Assembly: GCA_016788565.1 (NCBI GenBank)
Contig: JAEUSP010000124.1
Location: 1 to 59,137, forward strand
DNA: 59,137 nucleotides
Direction: 5' to 3'
From: Chlorobiota bacterium
GTDB lineage: Bacteria; Bacteroidota; Ignavibacteria; OLB7
Both the position numbers and the translations under genes were made by a program. A model generated the notes under the pieces. The model was not told where the DNA came from and ran no database searches. It was given only the letters and a program-made list of their open reading frames with translations. This document shows positions 8,975-17,328 of this stretch, piece after piece. Position 1 is the stretch's first letter. Each line of letters begins with the position of its first letter.

Positions 8975-9748
8975 ATGCCCGAACATCTCATCATCACCAA
9001 GCACGAAGGGCACATTGCCACCGTGCAACTGAACCGACCCAAAGTTCTGAACGCGCTGAATTTAGGACTAATGATTGAGTTGGTGGACTGCTTGGAGCAA
9101 CTTGATAACGACCCCGATGTTCGCTGCATTGTTATCCATGGCGACGAACGCGCTTTTGCCGCCGGGGCCGACATCACCGAGATGGCCGATGCAACCGTGG
9201 TGGATATGATCGAGCGTGACCAGTTCACCCGCTGGGATCGAATCCGCCGCGTGAAAACCCCAATTATTGCCGCCGTCAGTGGGTTCGCGCTTGGCGGCGG
9301 ATGCGAGCTGACGATGATCTGCGACATGATTGTTGCCAGCGAAACAGCCCGGTTCGGCCAGCCAGAAATCAACATCGGCGCAATGCCCGGCGCGGGGGGA
9401 ACGCAACGCCTGACACGGGCTATTGGCAAGGCCCGTGCGATGGAGATGGTGCTTACCGGAAAAATGATCACCGCCGAGGAAGCTCACGCCGCCGGGTTGG
9501 TGAACATGGTGGTCCCGATTGAGTTCTATCTGGAATCAGCAATGAAGCTGGCGCGTGAGGTTGCTTCCCGCCCGCCAATTTCTGTTCGGCTTGCAAAGGA
9601 AGCGGTGCTGAAATCGTTCGATGCCTTCCTGCAAGATGGACTTGAGTTCGAAAGGAAAAATTTCTACCTGCTGTTCGCTACCGACGACAAAACCGAGGGG
9701 ATGCAAGCCTTTGTGGAAAAACGAAAACCGGAGTGGAAGGGGAAATAA
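8975..9748 (+). CDS. paaF: Enoyl-CoA hydratase (crotonase family)
   Basis: 257 residues, normal length for the family. It hydrates 2-enoyl-CoA. The oxyanion hole region AFAAGADI and both catalytic glutamates are present: E111 in LGGGCELTMICD and E131 in FGQPEINIGAMPGAGGTQRL. Its position before a PaaG-type isomerase and a 3-hydroxyacyl-CoA dehydrogenase copies the paaF-paaG-paaH order of phenylacetate catabolism. A general beta-oxidation role cannot be excluded because paaABCDE and paaK are not in the window. Confidence 0.88.
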   Translation: MPEHLIITKHEGHIATVQLNRPKVLNALNLGLMIELVDCLEQLDNDPDVRCIVIHGDERAFAAGADITEMADATVVDMIERDQFTRWDRIRRVKTPIIAAVSGFALGGGCELTMICDMIVASETARFGQPEINIGAMPGAGGTQRLTRAIGKARAMEMVLTGKMITAEEAHAAGLVNMVVPIEFYLESAMKLAREVASRPPISVRLAKEAVLKSFDAFLQDGLEFERKNFYLLFATDDKTEGMQAFVEKRKPEWKGK

Positions 9749-9760
9749 AGGGGGATAGGA

Positions 9761-9953
9761 AGTTGTCAGTTGTCAGTTGTTAGTGGTCAGTTGTTAGTTG
9801 CCGACAACCAGCAACTGACTCCCGATTCCCGAAACCTGATTCCAGATTCCCGACTCCCGACTCCCGACTCCCGACTCCCGACTCCCGACAACCGATTCCC
9901 GAAACCCGATTCCCGATTCCCGACAACCGATTCCCGACAACCGATTCCCGATC
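9761..9953 (+). repeat. Composite degenerate tandem repeat tract upstream of paaG
   Basis: Fills the whole paaF-paaG spacer. The first part (about 9761-9825) is built on TCAGTTGTCAGTTGT and TTAGTGGTCAG variants. The second part (about 9826-9953) is built on ATTCCCGA / ACTCCCGA / ACAACCGA units of 7-9 bp. The last unit runs directly into the paaG start codon. The same two-part order is seen before flhF and the mcrC-like gene. Confidence 0.9.
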
Positions 9954-10739
9954 ATGGAATTTCAAACATTACTCTACGTGCTTGATGGTGGCGCGCTGAC
10001 CATCACACTGAACCGCCCAGAAAGCTACAACGCTTGCAATGAGCAGCTAACCACCGATCTGCAAGCCGCGCTGAAAGAAGCCGAGCGTGACCGCGCTGTC
10101 CGCGCAATTATTCTTACCGGGGCGGGAAAAGCCTTTTGCTCCGGCCAAGATTTGAAAGACGCGCCCGCCCCCGGAACCCGCCGCTCCCTTGCCGATTCGC
10201 TTCAGCGGCGGTACAACCCAATTATCCGGAAATTATCCACAATGCCGAAACCAATAATTGCAGCAATTAATGGTGTGGCAGCCGGTGCTGGTTGCTCGCT
10301 GGCGTTGGCTTGTGATTTTAAAATCATGTCAGAAAATGCTTCGTTGTTGCAGGCATTTGTGAATATCGGCCTTGTTCCCGATTCTGGCTCGTCGCAATTT
10401 TTGGTGGCAGCGGTTGGATATTCGCGCGCGTTTGAAATTGCTACGTTGGGGGAGAAAATATCTGCTGCACAGGCGGGAGAGTGGGGGCTGGTAAATCGTG
10501 TGGTATCCGCTGAAGAATTACTGCCGCAAGCACAAGCCGTTGCTGCACGCTACGCCGAAGGCCCCACAAAGGCGTATGGCTACATCAAAAAAATGCTGCG
10601 CCGCGCCGAAACTCACTCGCTTGATGCAATGCTGAATTATGAAGTATTTCTGCAGGAAGCCGCCGGCCGCACCAGCGATTACCAAGAAGGTGTGCGCTCC
10701 TTTGTGGAAAAACGAAAAGCAGATTTTAAGGGGGAGTGA
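9954..10739 (+). CDS. paaG: Enoyl-CoA isomerase, PaaG type
   Basis: 261 residues. PaaG converts ring-1,2-epoxyphenylacetyl-CoA to the oxepin and also shifts double bonds in later steps. It has the crotonase fold with FCSGQDLKD, ING-VAAGAG (oxyanion loop) and NIGLVPDSG, whose D143 matches the single catalytic aspartate of PaaG rather than the paired glutamates of hydratases. GAGCSL replaces the GGGCE glutamate motif, as expected for PaaG. The degenerate repeat tract ends immediately at its ATG and no Shine-Dalgarno sequence is visible. Confidence 0.87.
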   Translation: MEFQTLLYVLDGGALTITLNRPESYNACNEQLTTDLQAALKEAERDRAVRAIILTGAGKAFCSGQDLKDAPAPGTRRSLADSLQRRYNPIIRKLSTMPKPIIAAINGVAAGAGCSLALACDFKIMSENASLLQAFVNIGLVPDSGSSQFLVAAVGYSRAFEIATLGEKISAAQAGEWGLVNRVVSAEELLPQAQAVAARYAEGPTKAYGYIKKMLRRAETHSLDAMLNYEVFLQEAAGRTSDYQEGVRSFVEKRKADFKGE

Positions 10740-10803
10740 GGGGAATGCCGAATGAAGAGTGGGAGATAGGAGATAGGAAATAGGAGATAGGAAATATCAG
10801 AGT

Positions 10804-10918
10804 TATACTCCCACGAAAGTGGTTTGCGACAAAACCCGCGCTGTCATTCCCGCGAAAGCGGGAATCCATACCACACCCGGCTGAGTAGAGTTTCGCAAAC
10901 CAATTTGCGCCGAGTATA
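10804..10918 (+). mobile_element. MITE-like element, copy B (115 bp)
   Basis: TATACTC at the left end and GAGTATA at the right, with TGGTTTGCGA and TCGCAAACCA just inside, giving imperfect inverted ends of about 27 bp. The centre carries the hairpin ATTCCCGCGAAAGCGGGAAT, a motif dispersed in many bacterial genomes. It has the same orientation as copy A and lies between paaG and paaH. Confidence 0.85.
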
Positions 10919-10934
10919 CCCTCGAATCTTACCC

Positions 10935-10977
10935 TCCGCTCATGCTGAGCCAGTCGAAGTATGAGCGGAGCCACCGA
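10935..10977 (-). repeat. Palindromic repeat, copy 3 of 6
   Basis: Read on the minus strand: GGTGGCTCCGCTCAT, ACTTCGACTGGCTCAGC, ATGAGCGGA. Both 9-base arms are perfect. It starts 17 bases beyond the MITE-like copy B. Confidence 0.85.
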
Positions 10978-11035
10978 ACAGGAAGATTTTTCTCATCTGC
11001 GAAAAAATAACAATCAAACAACGAATTAACTGAAT

Positions 11036-11887
11036 ATGAACAAGACCCTTAACGGAGCTTTTGGAGTTTGTGGGGCGGGGACAATGGGAAGCGGAATTGC
11101 CTACGCCGCAGCAATGGCCGGCTACACCGTCCGGTTGTTCGATATCACCCAAGAAGCTGTGGAGCGGGGGGTGAAAACCGTTAATAAATTTTTGGCATCG
11201 GGGATTGAGCGGGGGAAAATCACGCAGGAAATTGCTGATGCTGCCGTTGCACGGCTGCAACCAACAACATCGCTGGAGCAATTTTCCGACTGCGCCGTGG
11301 TGGTGGAGGCAATCGTGGAGCGGATGGAGGTGAAAAAAAATCTATTCACCCAACTTGCGGCAATTGTTCGCCCCGATTGCATCCTTGCCAGCAACACCAG
11401 TTCGCTTCCGATTACCGAGCTTGCCAACGGCATCCCAAACCCAGAGCGCGTTGTGGGAATGCACTTTTTTAACCCGGCGCACATTATGAAGCTGGTGGAA
11501 GTAATCGAAGGATTCCAAACTTCGCCAACGGTGATGGACGCAACGGTCGCGCTATCAAGCGAATTAGGAAAAACTCCAGTTCGCGCAAAGGATACTCCGG
11601 GATTTATCGTCAATCGTGTGGCCCGCAATTTTTACGGCGAATCGTTCCGCATTGTGGGGGAAGGGGCCGCAACCCACGATCAAATTGACCGCTGCATGAA
11701 AGCTATCGGCTTCAAAATGGGTCCGTTCGAGCTGATGGATTTAATCGGCATTGATGTGAATTTCGCGGTGACGCAATCGGTCTATGACCTCTATTTCAAC
11801 GAGGCTCGTTTCCGCCCCCACTTAATTCAACGAAAAATGGTGGAGTCGGGGCTGCTGGGAAAAAAATCGGGGAAAGGGTTTTATTGA
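11036..11887 (+). CDS. paaH: 3-hydroxyacyl-CoA dehydrogenase
   Basis: 283 residues, the usual length of the short PaaH/PaaC/Hbd form. It oxidises 3-hydroxyacyl-CoA with NAD. The Rossmann motif G13-A-G15-T-M-G18 opens the NAD domain. Residues around 139-154 hold HFFNPAHIMKLVEVI, with the catalytic histidine and glutamate. A C-terminal helical domain ends in KKSGKGFY, the standard family end. With paaF and paaG it forms a three-step hydration, isomerisation and oxidation module. Confidence 0.93.
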   Translation: MNKTLNGAFGVCGAGTMGSGIAYAAAMAGYTVRLFDITQEAVERGVKTVNKFLASGIERGKITQEIADAAVARLQPTTSLEQFSDCAVVVEAIVERMEVKKNLFTQLAAIVRPDCILASNTSSLPITELANGIPNPERVVGMHFFNPAHIMKLVEVIEGFQTSPTVMDATVALSSELGKTPVRAKDTPGFIVNRVARNFYGESFRIVGEGAATHDQIDRCMKAIGFKMGPFELMDLIGIDVNFAVTQSVYDLYFNEARFRPHLIQRKMVESGLLGKKSGKGFY

Positions 11888-11960
11888 AATTTCGGCTGGG
11901 TCAGTTGTCAGTGGTCAGTTGTGATGTTTGAGTTCGGGGATTGCGTGGGCATCGCCATGC

Positions 11961-12076
11961 TATACTCGGCGCAAATTGGCTTGCGAAACTCTACTCAGCT
12001 ATGTGTGCTATGGATTCCCGCTTTCGCGGGAATGACAGTGATTAAGTTTTTCGCAAACCACTTTGTTGGGAGTATA
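11961..12076 (-). mobile_element. MITE-like element, copy C (116 bp, inverted)
   Basis: Opposite orientation to copies A and B. Its reverse complement aligns along nearly its whole length with copy B and shares AAAACTTAATCACTGTCATTCCC with copy A. The ends TATACTC / GAGTATA are intact. The three copies lie within about 5 kb, suggesting local spread or retention. Confidence 0.85.
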
Positions 12077-12143
12077 ACTCACCTCTTCCCCCCAATCTTG
12101 GGGGACGCGAAGCTCGCCAGAGCGAAGCAGGGGGGGCGCGACA

Positions 12144-12190
12144 TCCGGTGGCTACGCTCATACTTCGACGGACATCAGCATGAGTGGGGA
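12144..12190 (+). repeat. Palindromic repeat, copy 4 of 6 (degenerate)
   Basis: CCGGTGGCTACGCTCATACTTCGACGG then CATCAGCATGAGTGGGGA. Both arms carry substitutions relative to the TCCGCTCAT / ATGAGCGGA consensus, so this is a decayed copy. Confidence 0.75.
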
Positions 12191-12223
12191 CGATTTCTGG
12201 CATAAAAACCAATACTCATATTC

Positions 12224-12264
12224 AAAAAAAACGTCGGCTACTCACAGTAGCCGACGTTTTTTTT
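12224..12264. terminator. Bidirectional intrinsic terminator
   Basis: An 11-bp perfect stem ACGTCGGCTAC / GTAGCCGACGT with loop TCACA, flanked by eight A on the left and eight T on the right. It can stop paaFGH transcription on the plus strand and the four-gene murein/aminopeptidase operon on the minus strand. Confidence 0.93.
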
Positions 12265-12279
12265 GATTAATTCTGGCTT

Positions 12280-13182
12280 CTACGAAAGCTCCATCGGGCG
12301 CACCACCATAATTCCGGTGTGCTTGCTGACGGAGGCAAGATAGGTGTGAAGCTCATCATCCAACGTGACCTCTTTTTTCGTCAGCGAAGCATGAAGCAGG
12401 CGGAGTTTCCCCGATTCATCACGGTAGCACAAACCGGTGTGGGAGCAATCAATCCCTTTAATTGTTGTGGTTATTCCAACAATATCTCCGGTTTTTAATT
12501 GCGGTTCTGCGTCAGCGACTTTTTCTTTTGGCACGTAGTACATTTCCCGTGCGTTAATCTGTTCCTCAATCCCAGCAATTATTGGAACCAGCCCAGGGTT
12601 TGCTTTTAATTGCCGGTAGCTGTTCGGGTGGGTGCTCATAAAATTGACGGCTTGCGTAAACCGCTCGGCTCCGGGCAATCCCTTTGTAATATCCAGCACC
12701 ACTTTTTTCACCTGATTATCGTGGAACCAATCGGTGGTGTAATGGAGCCGCGAGGTGTAATCGGTGATTTTTCCGCCGCGATACCGCGTGAAGGTCACAA
12801 CGCGCATCATCTCTTCCGGCAGCAATTCTTTCCCCGATTTCAGCAGCCGCGCAAATGCTAGAGCGTTTTCAAATAACGTCACGCAGTCAAGGCCCATTAG
12901 GTTGATGGAGCAGACTTCGCGGTCGTCGTACAGTTCCAGCGTGCTTCCCACGTAGGGGGTTCCGCGAAGCTCCATTCCAACGCGCCCCATAATTTCTGGG
13001 ATATTTTTTTCGCGCCAACGCTCGTGCCGTGCAAGCTCTGTTAGCTTAAAAAACCTCTCTTTCCCGGTGAAAGAATTCCCCCCTTCATCGGGGAAGAAGG
13101 GGAGGGAATGGAGATTGCGGCGGTTGGCAAACAGCAGCGCGGCGGAAGCAATGCCAGAAGCAAGAAATTGTCTGCGTTTCAT
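12280..13182 (-). CDS. DUF1460 family N-acetylmuramoyl-L-alanine amidase-like protein
   Basis: 300 residues. The N-terminus MKRRQFLASGIASAALLF resembles a twin-arginine export signal. The DUF1460 (NlpC/P60-like fold) pattern is complete: GTPYVGSTLE, the presumed nucleophile cysteine in LDCVTLFE, SRLHYTTDW, NFMSTHPNSY, INAREMYYVPK, TTTIKGIDCSHTG with a histidine, and the C-terminal TGIMVVRP. The family is thought to act on peptidoglycan or its fragments; the exact bond is not shown by sequence. Last gene of the operon running from 16941, 9 bases after deoC, just before the terminator. Confidence 0.88.
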   Translation of the reverse strand: MKRRQFLASGIASAALLFANRRNLHSLPFFPDEGGNSFTGKERFFKLTELARHERWREKNIPEIMGRVGMELRGTPYVGSTLELYDDREVCSINLMGLDCVTLFENALAFARLLKSGKELLPEEMMRVVTFTRYRGGKITDYTSRLHYTTDWFHDNQVKKVVLDITKGLPGAERFTQAVNFMSTHPNSYRQLKANPGLVPIIAGIEEQINAREMYYVPKEKVADAEPQLKTGDIVGITTTIKGIDCSHTGLCYRDESGKLRLLHASLTKKEVTLDDELHTYLASVSKHTGIMVVRPMELS

Positions 13183-13191
13183 GGATGAGTT

Positions 13192-13896
13192 TCAGTAGTC
13201 AGTTGAATGTTCAGAGTTGGAGGGATGCTCCTGTGCGGCAGCAACAATCGCCACCGACGCGCTTGCTCCAATTCGGGTTGCACCGGCTTGGATCATTGCC
13301 ATTGCTGTGGCGTAATCACGGATCCCGCCGGAGGCTTTTACGCCAACATTTTCTGGCACGCATTCCCGCATCAGCCGAATATCTTCCACGGTTGCGCCGC
13401 CGCCGCTGAATCCGGTGGAGGTTTTTACAAAATCGGCCCCGGCAGCAACGGATAGCTGGCAGGCGCGGCGTTTCTCGTCGGTGGTCAGCAGGCTTGTTTC
13501 CAGAATCACTTTTACGATGGCTCCTTGCCGGTGTGCTTCTTTCACCACTTGCGCAATGTCGGTTTGCACAACGTCTTCGTGGCCTGATTTCAACGCGCCA
13601 ACGTTCATCACCATGTCAAGCTCGAACGCGCCATCGCGCAAGGCCGCGCCAGCTTCGGCAATCTTTATTCCCGTTGTGTGTGCTCCATTCGGGAAGCCGA
13701 TGACGGTGCAGACGGGGATCATCGCTCCCAATTCTTTCAGCGTTGTTGCGGCAAGCCGAACCCAGAAGGGCATCACACAGACCGAGGCGAAACGGTGGGT
13801 TGCTGCCTCGGCACAGAGTTCCACAATCTGCGCAGCCGTGGTTTCCGGTTTCAGCGCGGTGTGGTCAATCAGTTGTGCAAGCTGTGATGAAGTCAT
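13192..13896 (-). CDS. deoC: Deoxyribose-phosphate aldolase
   Basis: 234 residues. It cleaves 2-deoxyribose-5-phosphate to glyceraldehyde-3-phosphate and acetaldehyde in deoxynucleoside salvage. The TIM-barrel residues are visible: D94 in [10 protein letters not shown], Schiff-base K158 in [10 protein letters not shown], and K187 in [10 protein letters not shown]. The last codons (STDY, stop) come from sequence resembling the AGTAGTCAGTTG repeat, so the natural C-terminus may have been altered. It sits 10 bases after the aminopeptidase gene, which suggests operon membership rather than a functional link. Confidence 0.95.
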   Translation of the reverse strand: MTSSQLAQLIDHTALKPETTAAQIVELCAEAATHRFASVCVMPFWVRLAATTLKELGAMIPVCTVIGFPNGAHTTGIKIAEAGAALRDGAFELDMVMNVGALKSGHEDVVQTDIAQVVKEAHRQGAIVKVILETSLLTTDEKRRACQLSVAAGADFVKTSTGFSGGGATVEDIRLMRECVPENVGVKASGGIRDYATAMAMIQAGATRIGASASVAIVAAAQEHPSNSEHSTDY

Positions 13897-13906
13897 GGAA
13901 GTCCGT

Positions 13907-15940
13907 TCAGTGGGCGATCATCACCGGAATATCCTGCACCAGGCCATGCCGTTGCAGCCGCAGCAACGCCGGCCCGGCTGGGGCGTTGCGAACATCAATG
14001 GAAAATTGGCAGTCGTTGCTGGTTCCGGCTGATGCCTGACGGCCAGTGGTGTCGAACAGCACGTAGCTGATTCCGCTGCACCCCTGTTGCGTGGTTTGGG
14101 TGGTGGTTTGGATGATGGTCAGTTTGCCGGTGGTTGTCGGGTTTTGCATCACGCTGCACCCCAGGCTGTTGCTGAAGCCATTCCCCCAATCGGGTTGCAC
14201 GCCGGAGGTTGTTCCCACCACTAACGGTGCCCGCAGCGATGGCCCTTGGTTGAGGGTGAGCGATGTGAAGGCTGGCACCGAGTCTATCGTGAACGTTTCG
14301 CTGCGGCTGTTCATCGTCACAATCCGGTAGCTGAAGTTCCCATCCGTTCCCCGGAAGCCAAGCTCGACGGGAAGGTTAGTGAACACCCCGTACTCTGGTT
14401 TCTGAACTTGGGTCAACGCTACTGCCACCCGATTGAAGTTGGGGCTTTGCGGTTCCTGTTTGGTGGCAACGTCAATCACCGGCCAACCTTTGCCAACCAC
14501 CCATTGATCAAAAAATGGCTGAAGCGACGCGCCGAAATGTTTCTCCAGAATTGCCCGCAGCGAATCGGTTCCGGCATTGCCAAAGCGGTAAGTCTGCAGA
14601 TACTCACGCAGTGCCGCGTAGAACTTGCCATCCCCCATCTGGTACCGAAGCAACGCCACCACCAACGCACCTTTGTAGTAGATAGTGGTGGGGTAGTTGG
14701 AGGAAGGAGCCGCACGCGGAAAATTATACAAGGAGAGAACCCCTTCGCGGTTTGCGACGCTGCGGGTGTAGTCGTTCCAAAGGCCGTTCAGATAGTTCAG
14801 ATAGCCGTTGTATCCCCCGATATCTTCCGAGCGAAGCCCCTCGCAGAATGTGGCGAACGCCTCGTTCAACCAAGCGTGGCGGAAATCGGTGGGGCTAACA
14901 AGGTCGCCAAACCATTGGTGCGCAAGCTCGTGGTAGGCGGTGTGGTTCACGGTGTCGCGGCTGCGGGAGATTTGCTCGGCGATGGAGATCATCGTCTGGT
15001 GTTCCATCGAGCCTTGCGGTGTGTTCACGTAGCCAACTTTCTCGAATGGATATTGGCCGAACCGCGACTCCAACGAACGAACCATTCCCGCAAGCCCACT
15101 GAAAGAAACGCGGGTGGCGGCTGTGTCGCCGGCCATCGAATAGACCACCATCGGAAGCGTGTCGGTGCCGAAATTCAGGGGGTGGAACGGGCCGACGGCG
15201 AACGTCAGCAAGTAGGTGGATGCTGGCGATTGCTGCTGCCACCGAAACACGGTGACGCTATCCCCTTCGGGGTATGTTGTCAGCAGTCCATTTCCGGCAA
15301 CGGTCATTCCATTCCGCACGCGAAACCGCCCGGTGAAGGTGGCTTTGTCGGCGGGGTGATCGTAGCAGGGAAGCCAGTGCTGCGTTGCCGAAATGTAGTT
15401 GTTCTTGAACCCGATCCCCATTGCGTACAGCACCTTCTCGCCTGCGGCGGTGTTCCCCGATGAAACGCCCCCCCAAGTTCCCGGCCCGTACTCATTCCCC
15501 ATTTTTCCGTGATACTTGATGGTGATGATTCCGGTGTCGCCGGTTGCAACCCCGGCTGGTGCTTCGATGGAGTAATGGAACAATGCTGAGGCCGGATCGC
15601 CCGACACCACCGCCGTTCGCGGAACGGCATCGAACATTGTTGGGGAAGTGTAGAAAACGCTATCCACCACAACGTTCCGCAAATGGAAGTAGAACGGATT
15701 GACCCCCGGGTCGGCAGTCCAGCGGAGGCGAATCCGGCAGACCCCCGCCATTTCTGGGGAGGGGGCTGCGGTCAGGTCAATATCGGCATCGTAGTCAAGA
15801 ACATCGAACGCTTGGGGGATGAACTCGGTTGGGCCGGAAATCGGAATCGGAGCGTGGATGTGCGGTGTGGTTTGCGCAACCACTGCCGTGCAAATCAGCG
15901 GCAACAGGAACAATCCCAATTTCAGCATCTGCGTGGTCAT
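13907..15940 (-). CDS. Secreted M1-family zinc aminopeptidase with T9SS-like C-terminal domain
   Basis: 677 residues with a signal peptide ([14 protein letters not shown]). The M1 catalytic core is clear: a GSMEH variant of the GAMEN exopeptidase motif near residue 311, the zinc site H337-E338-x-x-H341 in [10 protein letters not shown], and the third ligand E360 in LNEAFATF. A beta-rich N-terminal domain precedes it. The last about 80 residues ([16 protein letters not shown] ... [13 protein letters not shown]) look like a T9SS type A sorting domain. The likely role is peptide degradation outside the cell or at its surface. Second gene of the operon. Confidence 0.92.
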   Translation of the reverse strand: MTTQMLKLGLFLLPLICTAVVAQTTPHIHAPIPISGPTEFIPQAFDVLDYDADIDLTAAPSPEMAGVCRIRLRWTADPGVNPFYFHLRNVVVDSVFYTSPTMFDAVPRTAVVSGDPASALFHYSIEAPAGVATGDTGIITIKYHGKMGNEYGPGTWGGVSSGNTAAGEKVLYAMGIGFKNNYISATQHWLPCYDHPADKATFTGRFRVRNGMTVAGNGLLTTYPEGDSVTVFRWQQQSPASTYLLTFAVGPFHPLNFGTDTLPMVVYSMAGDTAATRVSFSGLAGMVRSLESRFGQYPFEKVGYVNTPQGSMEHQTMISIAEQISRSRDTVNHTAYHELAHQWFGDLVSPTDFRHAWLNEAFATFCEGLRSEDIGGYNGYLNYLNGLWNDYTRSVANREGVLSLYNFPRAAPSSNYPTTIYYKGALVVALLRYQMGDGKFYAALREYLQTYRFGNAGTDSLRAILEKHFGASLQPFFDQWVVGKGWPVIDVATKQEPQSPNFNRVAVALTQVQKPEYGVFTNLPVELGFRGTDGNFSYRIVTMNSRSETFTIDSVPAFTSLTLNQGPSLRAPLVVGTTSGVQPDWGNGFSNSLGCSVMQNPTTTGKLTIIQTTTQTTQQGCSGISYVLFDTTGRQASAGTSNDCQFSIDVRNAPAGPALLRLQRHGLVQDIPVMIAH

Positions 15941-15948
15941 CTGTGCAG

Positions 15949-16941
15949 CTATCCTTCGGTGGTTTTCAGCCGTTGCGCCAGCCCGTAAATGGCATTGACG
16001 TAATCGGTGGAATTGTTGTAGTTCCGCAATGCCCGCTTGATGCTTTCAGGATTTCCAGTTTTGAAACCGGCTTTATCCAAGTAGTTGGCAACCGAGAAAA
16101 TGGCATCGTCGGGGTTGTAGAGGTCAATTTGGGTGTCGCCGTTGCCATCCACTGCGCGGCTGAGGTAGGAAGAAGGGAGGAACTGGCCCCAACCGAACGC
16201 ACCCGCCCACGAGCCATAAATCGAAAGCATCTGGACGTGGCCCCCTTTCTCCATTTGTAGAAGGTTTTTCAGTTCGCGGTAGGCCCAGCTTGATTTTTTT
16301 GCCGAGCGTGCGCGGATATATTCTTCCTGCGAAGCCGCTTGCCGTTTTCCCGATTTTGTCTCCCCGTAGCCGTCGGTTCCGTTGCTGATATTTCGGTTCA
16401 GATACTCCGAATCGCTGACCAATGCGGTGGAGGCATAAGCACTGAAAACGTGATAGTTCCCGGTGACGGTCCCATGCTGGGTTTCGCAGCGGATCAGCGC
16501 GGCAATTACCTCCTTATCCACCCCGTACTTGGTTTCGGCGGCCTGGATGATCGTGCCATATTTTGCCATGAAATCGCGGCAGGCTTGGGCGGATTCAGCG
16601 GTGTTCACCCACGTGTACCAGCCTTTGCTGCTGATCTTTTTCTTGGGGCCGATCACCGTCAGTTTTGGGATGAAGACCGTGTGGGAATCGCTGAAGCAAG
16701 CCCGAACGAACGGTTCCTCCCAGCCGTCGCCAACAAGCCGTTTGATTAGCCCCTCGTAGCGTGGATCAATCCCTTCCACATGCTCAACCGTGAACGATGA
16801 CCCAGCTTTTGTGGCAATCGTCTCCACCCGTACCGTTGGTTTGTTGGTTCCGGCGTTGGTGCCGTTCGATTGCGCCGATACTGGCATTGAAGCCACGCAA
16901 AGCATCATGCACGATGCCATACATCGAAGGAACGTCTTCAT
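15949..16941 (-). CDS. MltB-like lytic murein transglycosylase
   Basis: 330 residues. The start is set at the ATG preceded by GGGAGGGAG about 9-17 bases upstream; a longer frame adds 17 unlikely residues. A signal peptide ends near MPVSAQ. The SLT_2/MltB pattern is present: EVIAALIRCETQHGTVTGNY with the catalytic glutamate (E of CETQ), YGSWAGAFGWGQFLPSSY, and the AVDGNGDTQIDL metal-like loop. It cleaves the MurNAc-GlcNAc bond, forming 1,6-anhydroMurNAc. First gene of a minus-strand operon, followed 8 bases later by the aminopeptidase gene. Confidence 0.88.
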   Translation of the reverse strand: MKTFLRCMASCMMLCVASMPVSAQSNGTNAGTNKPTVRVETIATKAGSSFTVEHVEGIDPRYEGLIKRLVGDGWEEPFVRACFSDSHTVFIPKLTVIGPKKKISSKGWYTWVNTAESAQACRDFMAKYGTIIQAAETKYGVDKEVIAALIRCETQHGTVTGNYHVFSAYASTALVSDSEYLNRNISNGTDGYGETKSGKRQAASQEEYIRARSAKKSSWAYRELKNLLQMEKGGHVQMLSIYGSWAGAFGWGQFLPSSYLSRAVDGNGDTQIDLYNPDDAIFSVANYLDKAGFKTGNPESIKRALRNYNNSTDYVNAIYGLAQRLKTTEG

Positions 16942-17271
16942 GCTGTTTACTCTCCCTCCCAGGAATGTTGTTGAAAATGAAAGCACACACACTTCCCCAA
17001 GCGGTTGGAACGTAGCTGTGAAGAGAGGAGCGGTCAGCGCAGTGAAGGTTGCGGCCCGGTGCGCTCACCGCTCGCCTTGTCGGCATGGTTCACAACGGCG
17101 TTGTGGGAAAATGGAGTTGCCTGTTGTCGTGGCTGCATGATAACGGTTTGATTTGGGAAGGGCAAGGGGGGCTTCAATAAAGAGGCTTCGAGGAAGTACG
17201 GCAAAGCAGAGACAACACTTATTTCGCGGGTGGCTGAAATAAACCTGAACCTGGCTGCTACCTACAGTGGC
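16942..17271. other. Non-coding region upstream of the MltB-like operon
   Basis: About 330 bp with no recognised gene. It should contain the promoter of the four-gene minus-strand operon, but no good TAnnTTTG element was found by eye. Several short open frames cross it on both strands without conserved motifs. Confidence 0.5.
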
Positions 17272-17316
17272 AAAATAAAAAAAGCGACTGAGCATCATGG
17301 CTCAGTCGCTTTTTTT
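17272..17316. terminator. Bidirectional intrinsic terminator
   Basis: A 12-bp stem AAGCGACTGAGC / GCTCAGTCGCTT with loop ATCATG. It is flanked on the left by an A-rich run (a T-run on the minus strand) and on the right by seven T. It ends the exported protein gene at 17329-18210. Confidence 0.92.
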
Positions 17317-17328
17317 ACCAGGCGATGC

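Larger units (their letters stand above)
10740..11035. other. Repeat-filled spacer between paaG and paaH
   Basis: The 296-bp spacer contains a short tandem tract of GGAGATAGGAAATA units (about 10760-10798), the MITE-like copy B and a palindromic repeat on the minus strand. A coding function is not seen. The insertions leave the operon order intact but lengthen the leader of paaH. Confidence 0.85.
11888..12223. other. Repeat-filled region downstream of paaH
   Basis: Contains a short TCAGTTGTCAGTGGT tract (about 11899-11925), MITE-like copy C, a segment CCCCCAATCTTGGGGG that forms a short hairpin, and a degenerate palindromic repeat. No gene is seen. Confidence 0.8.
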
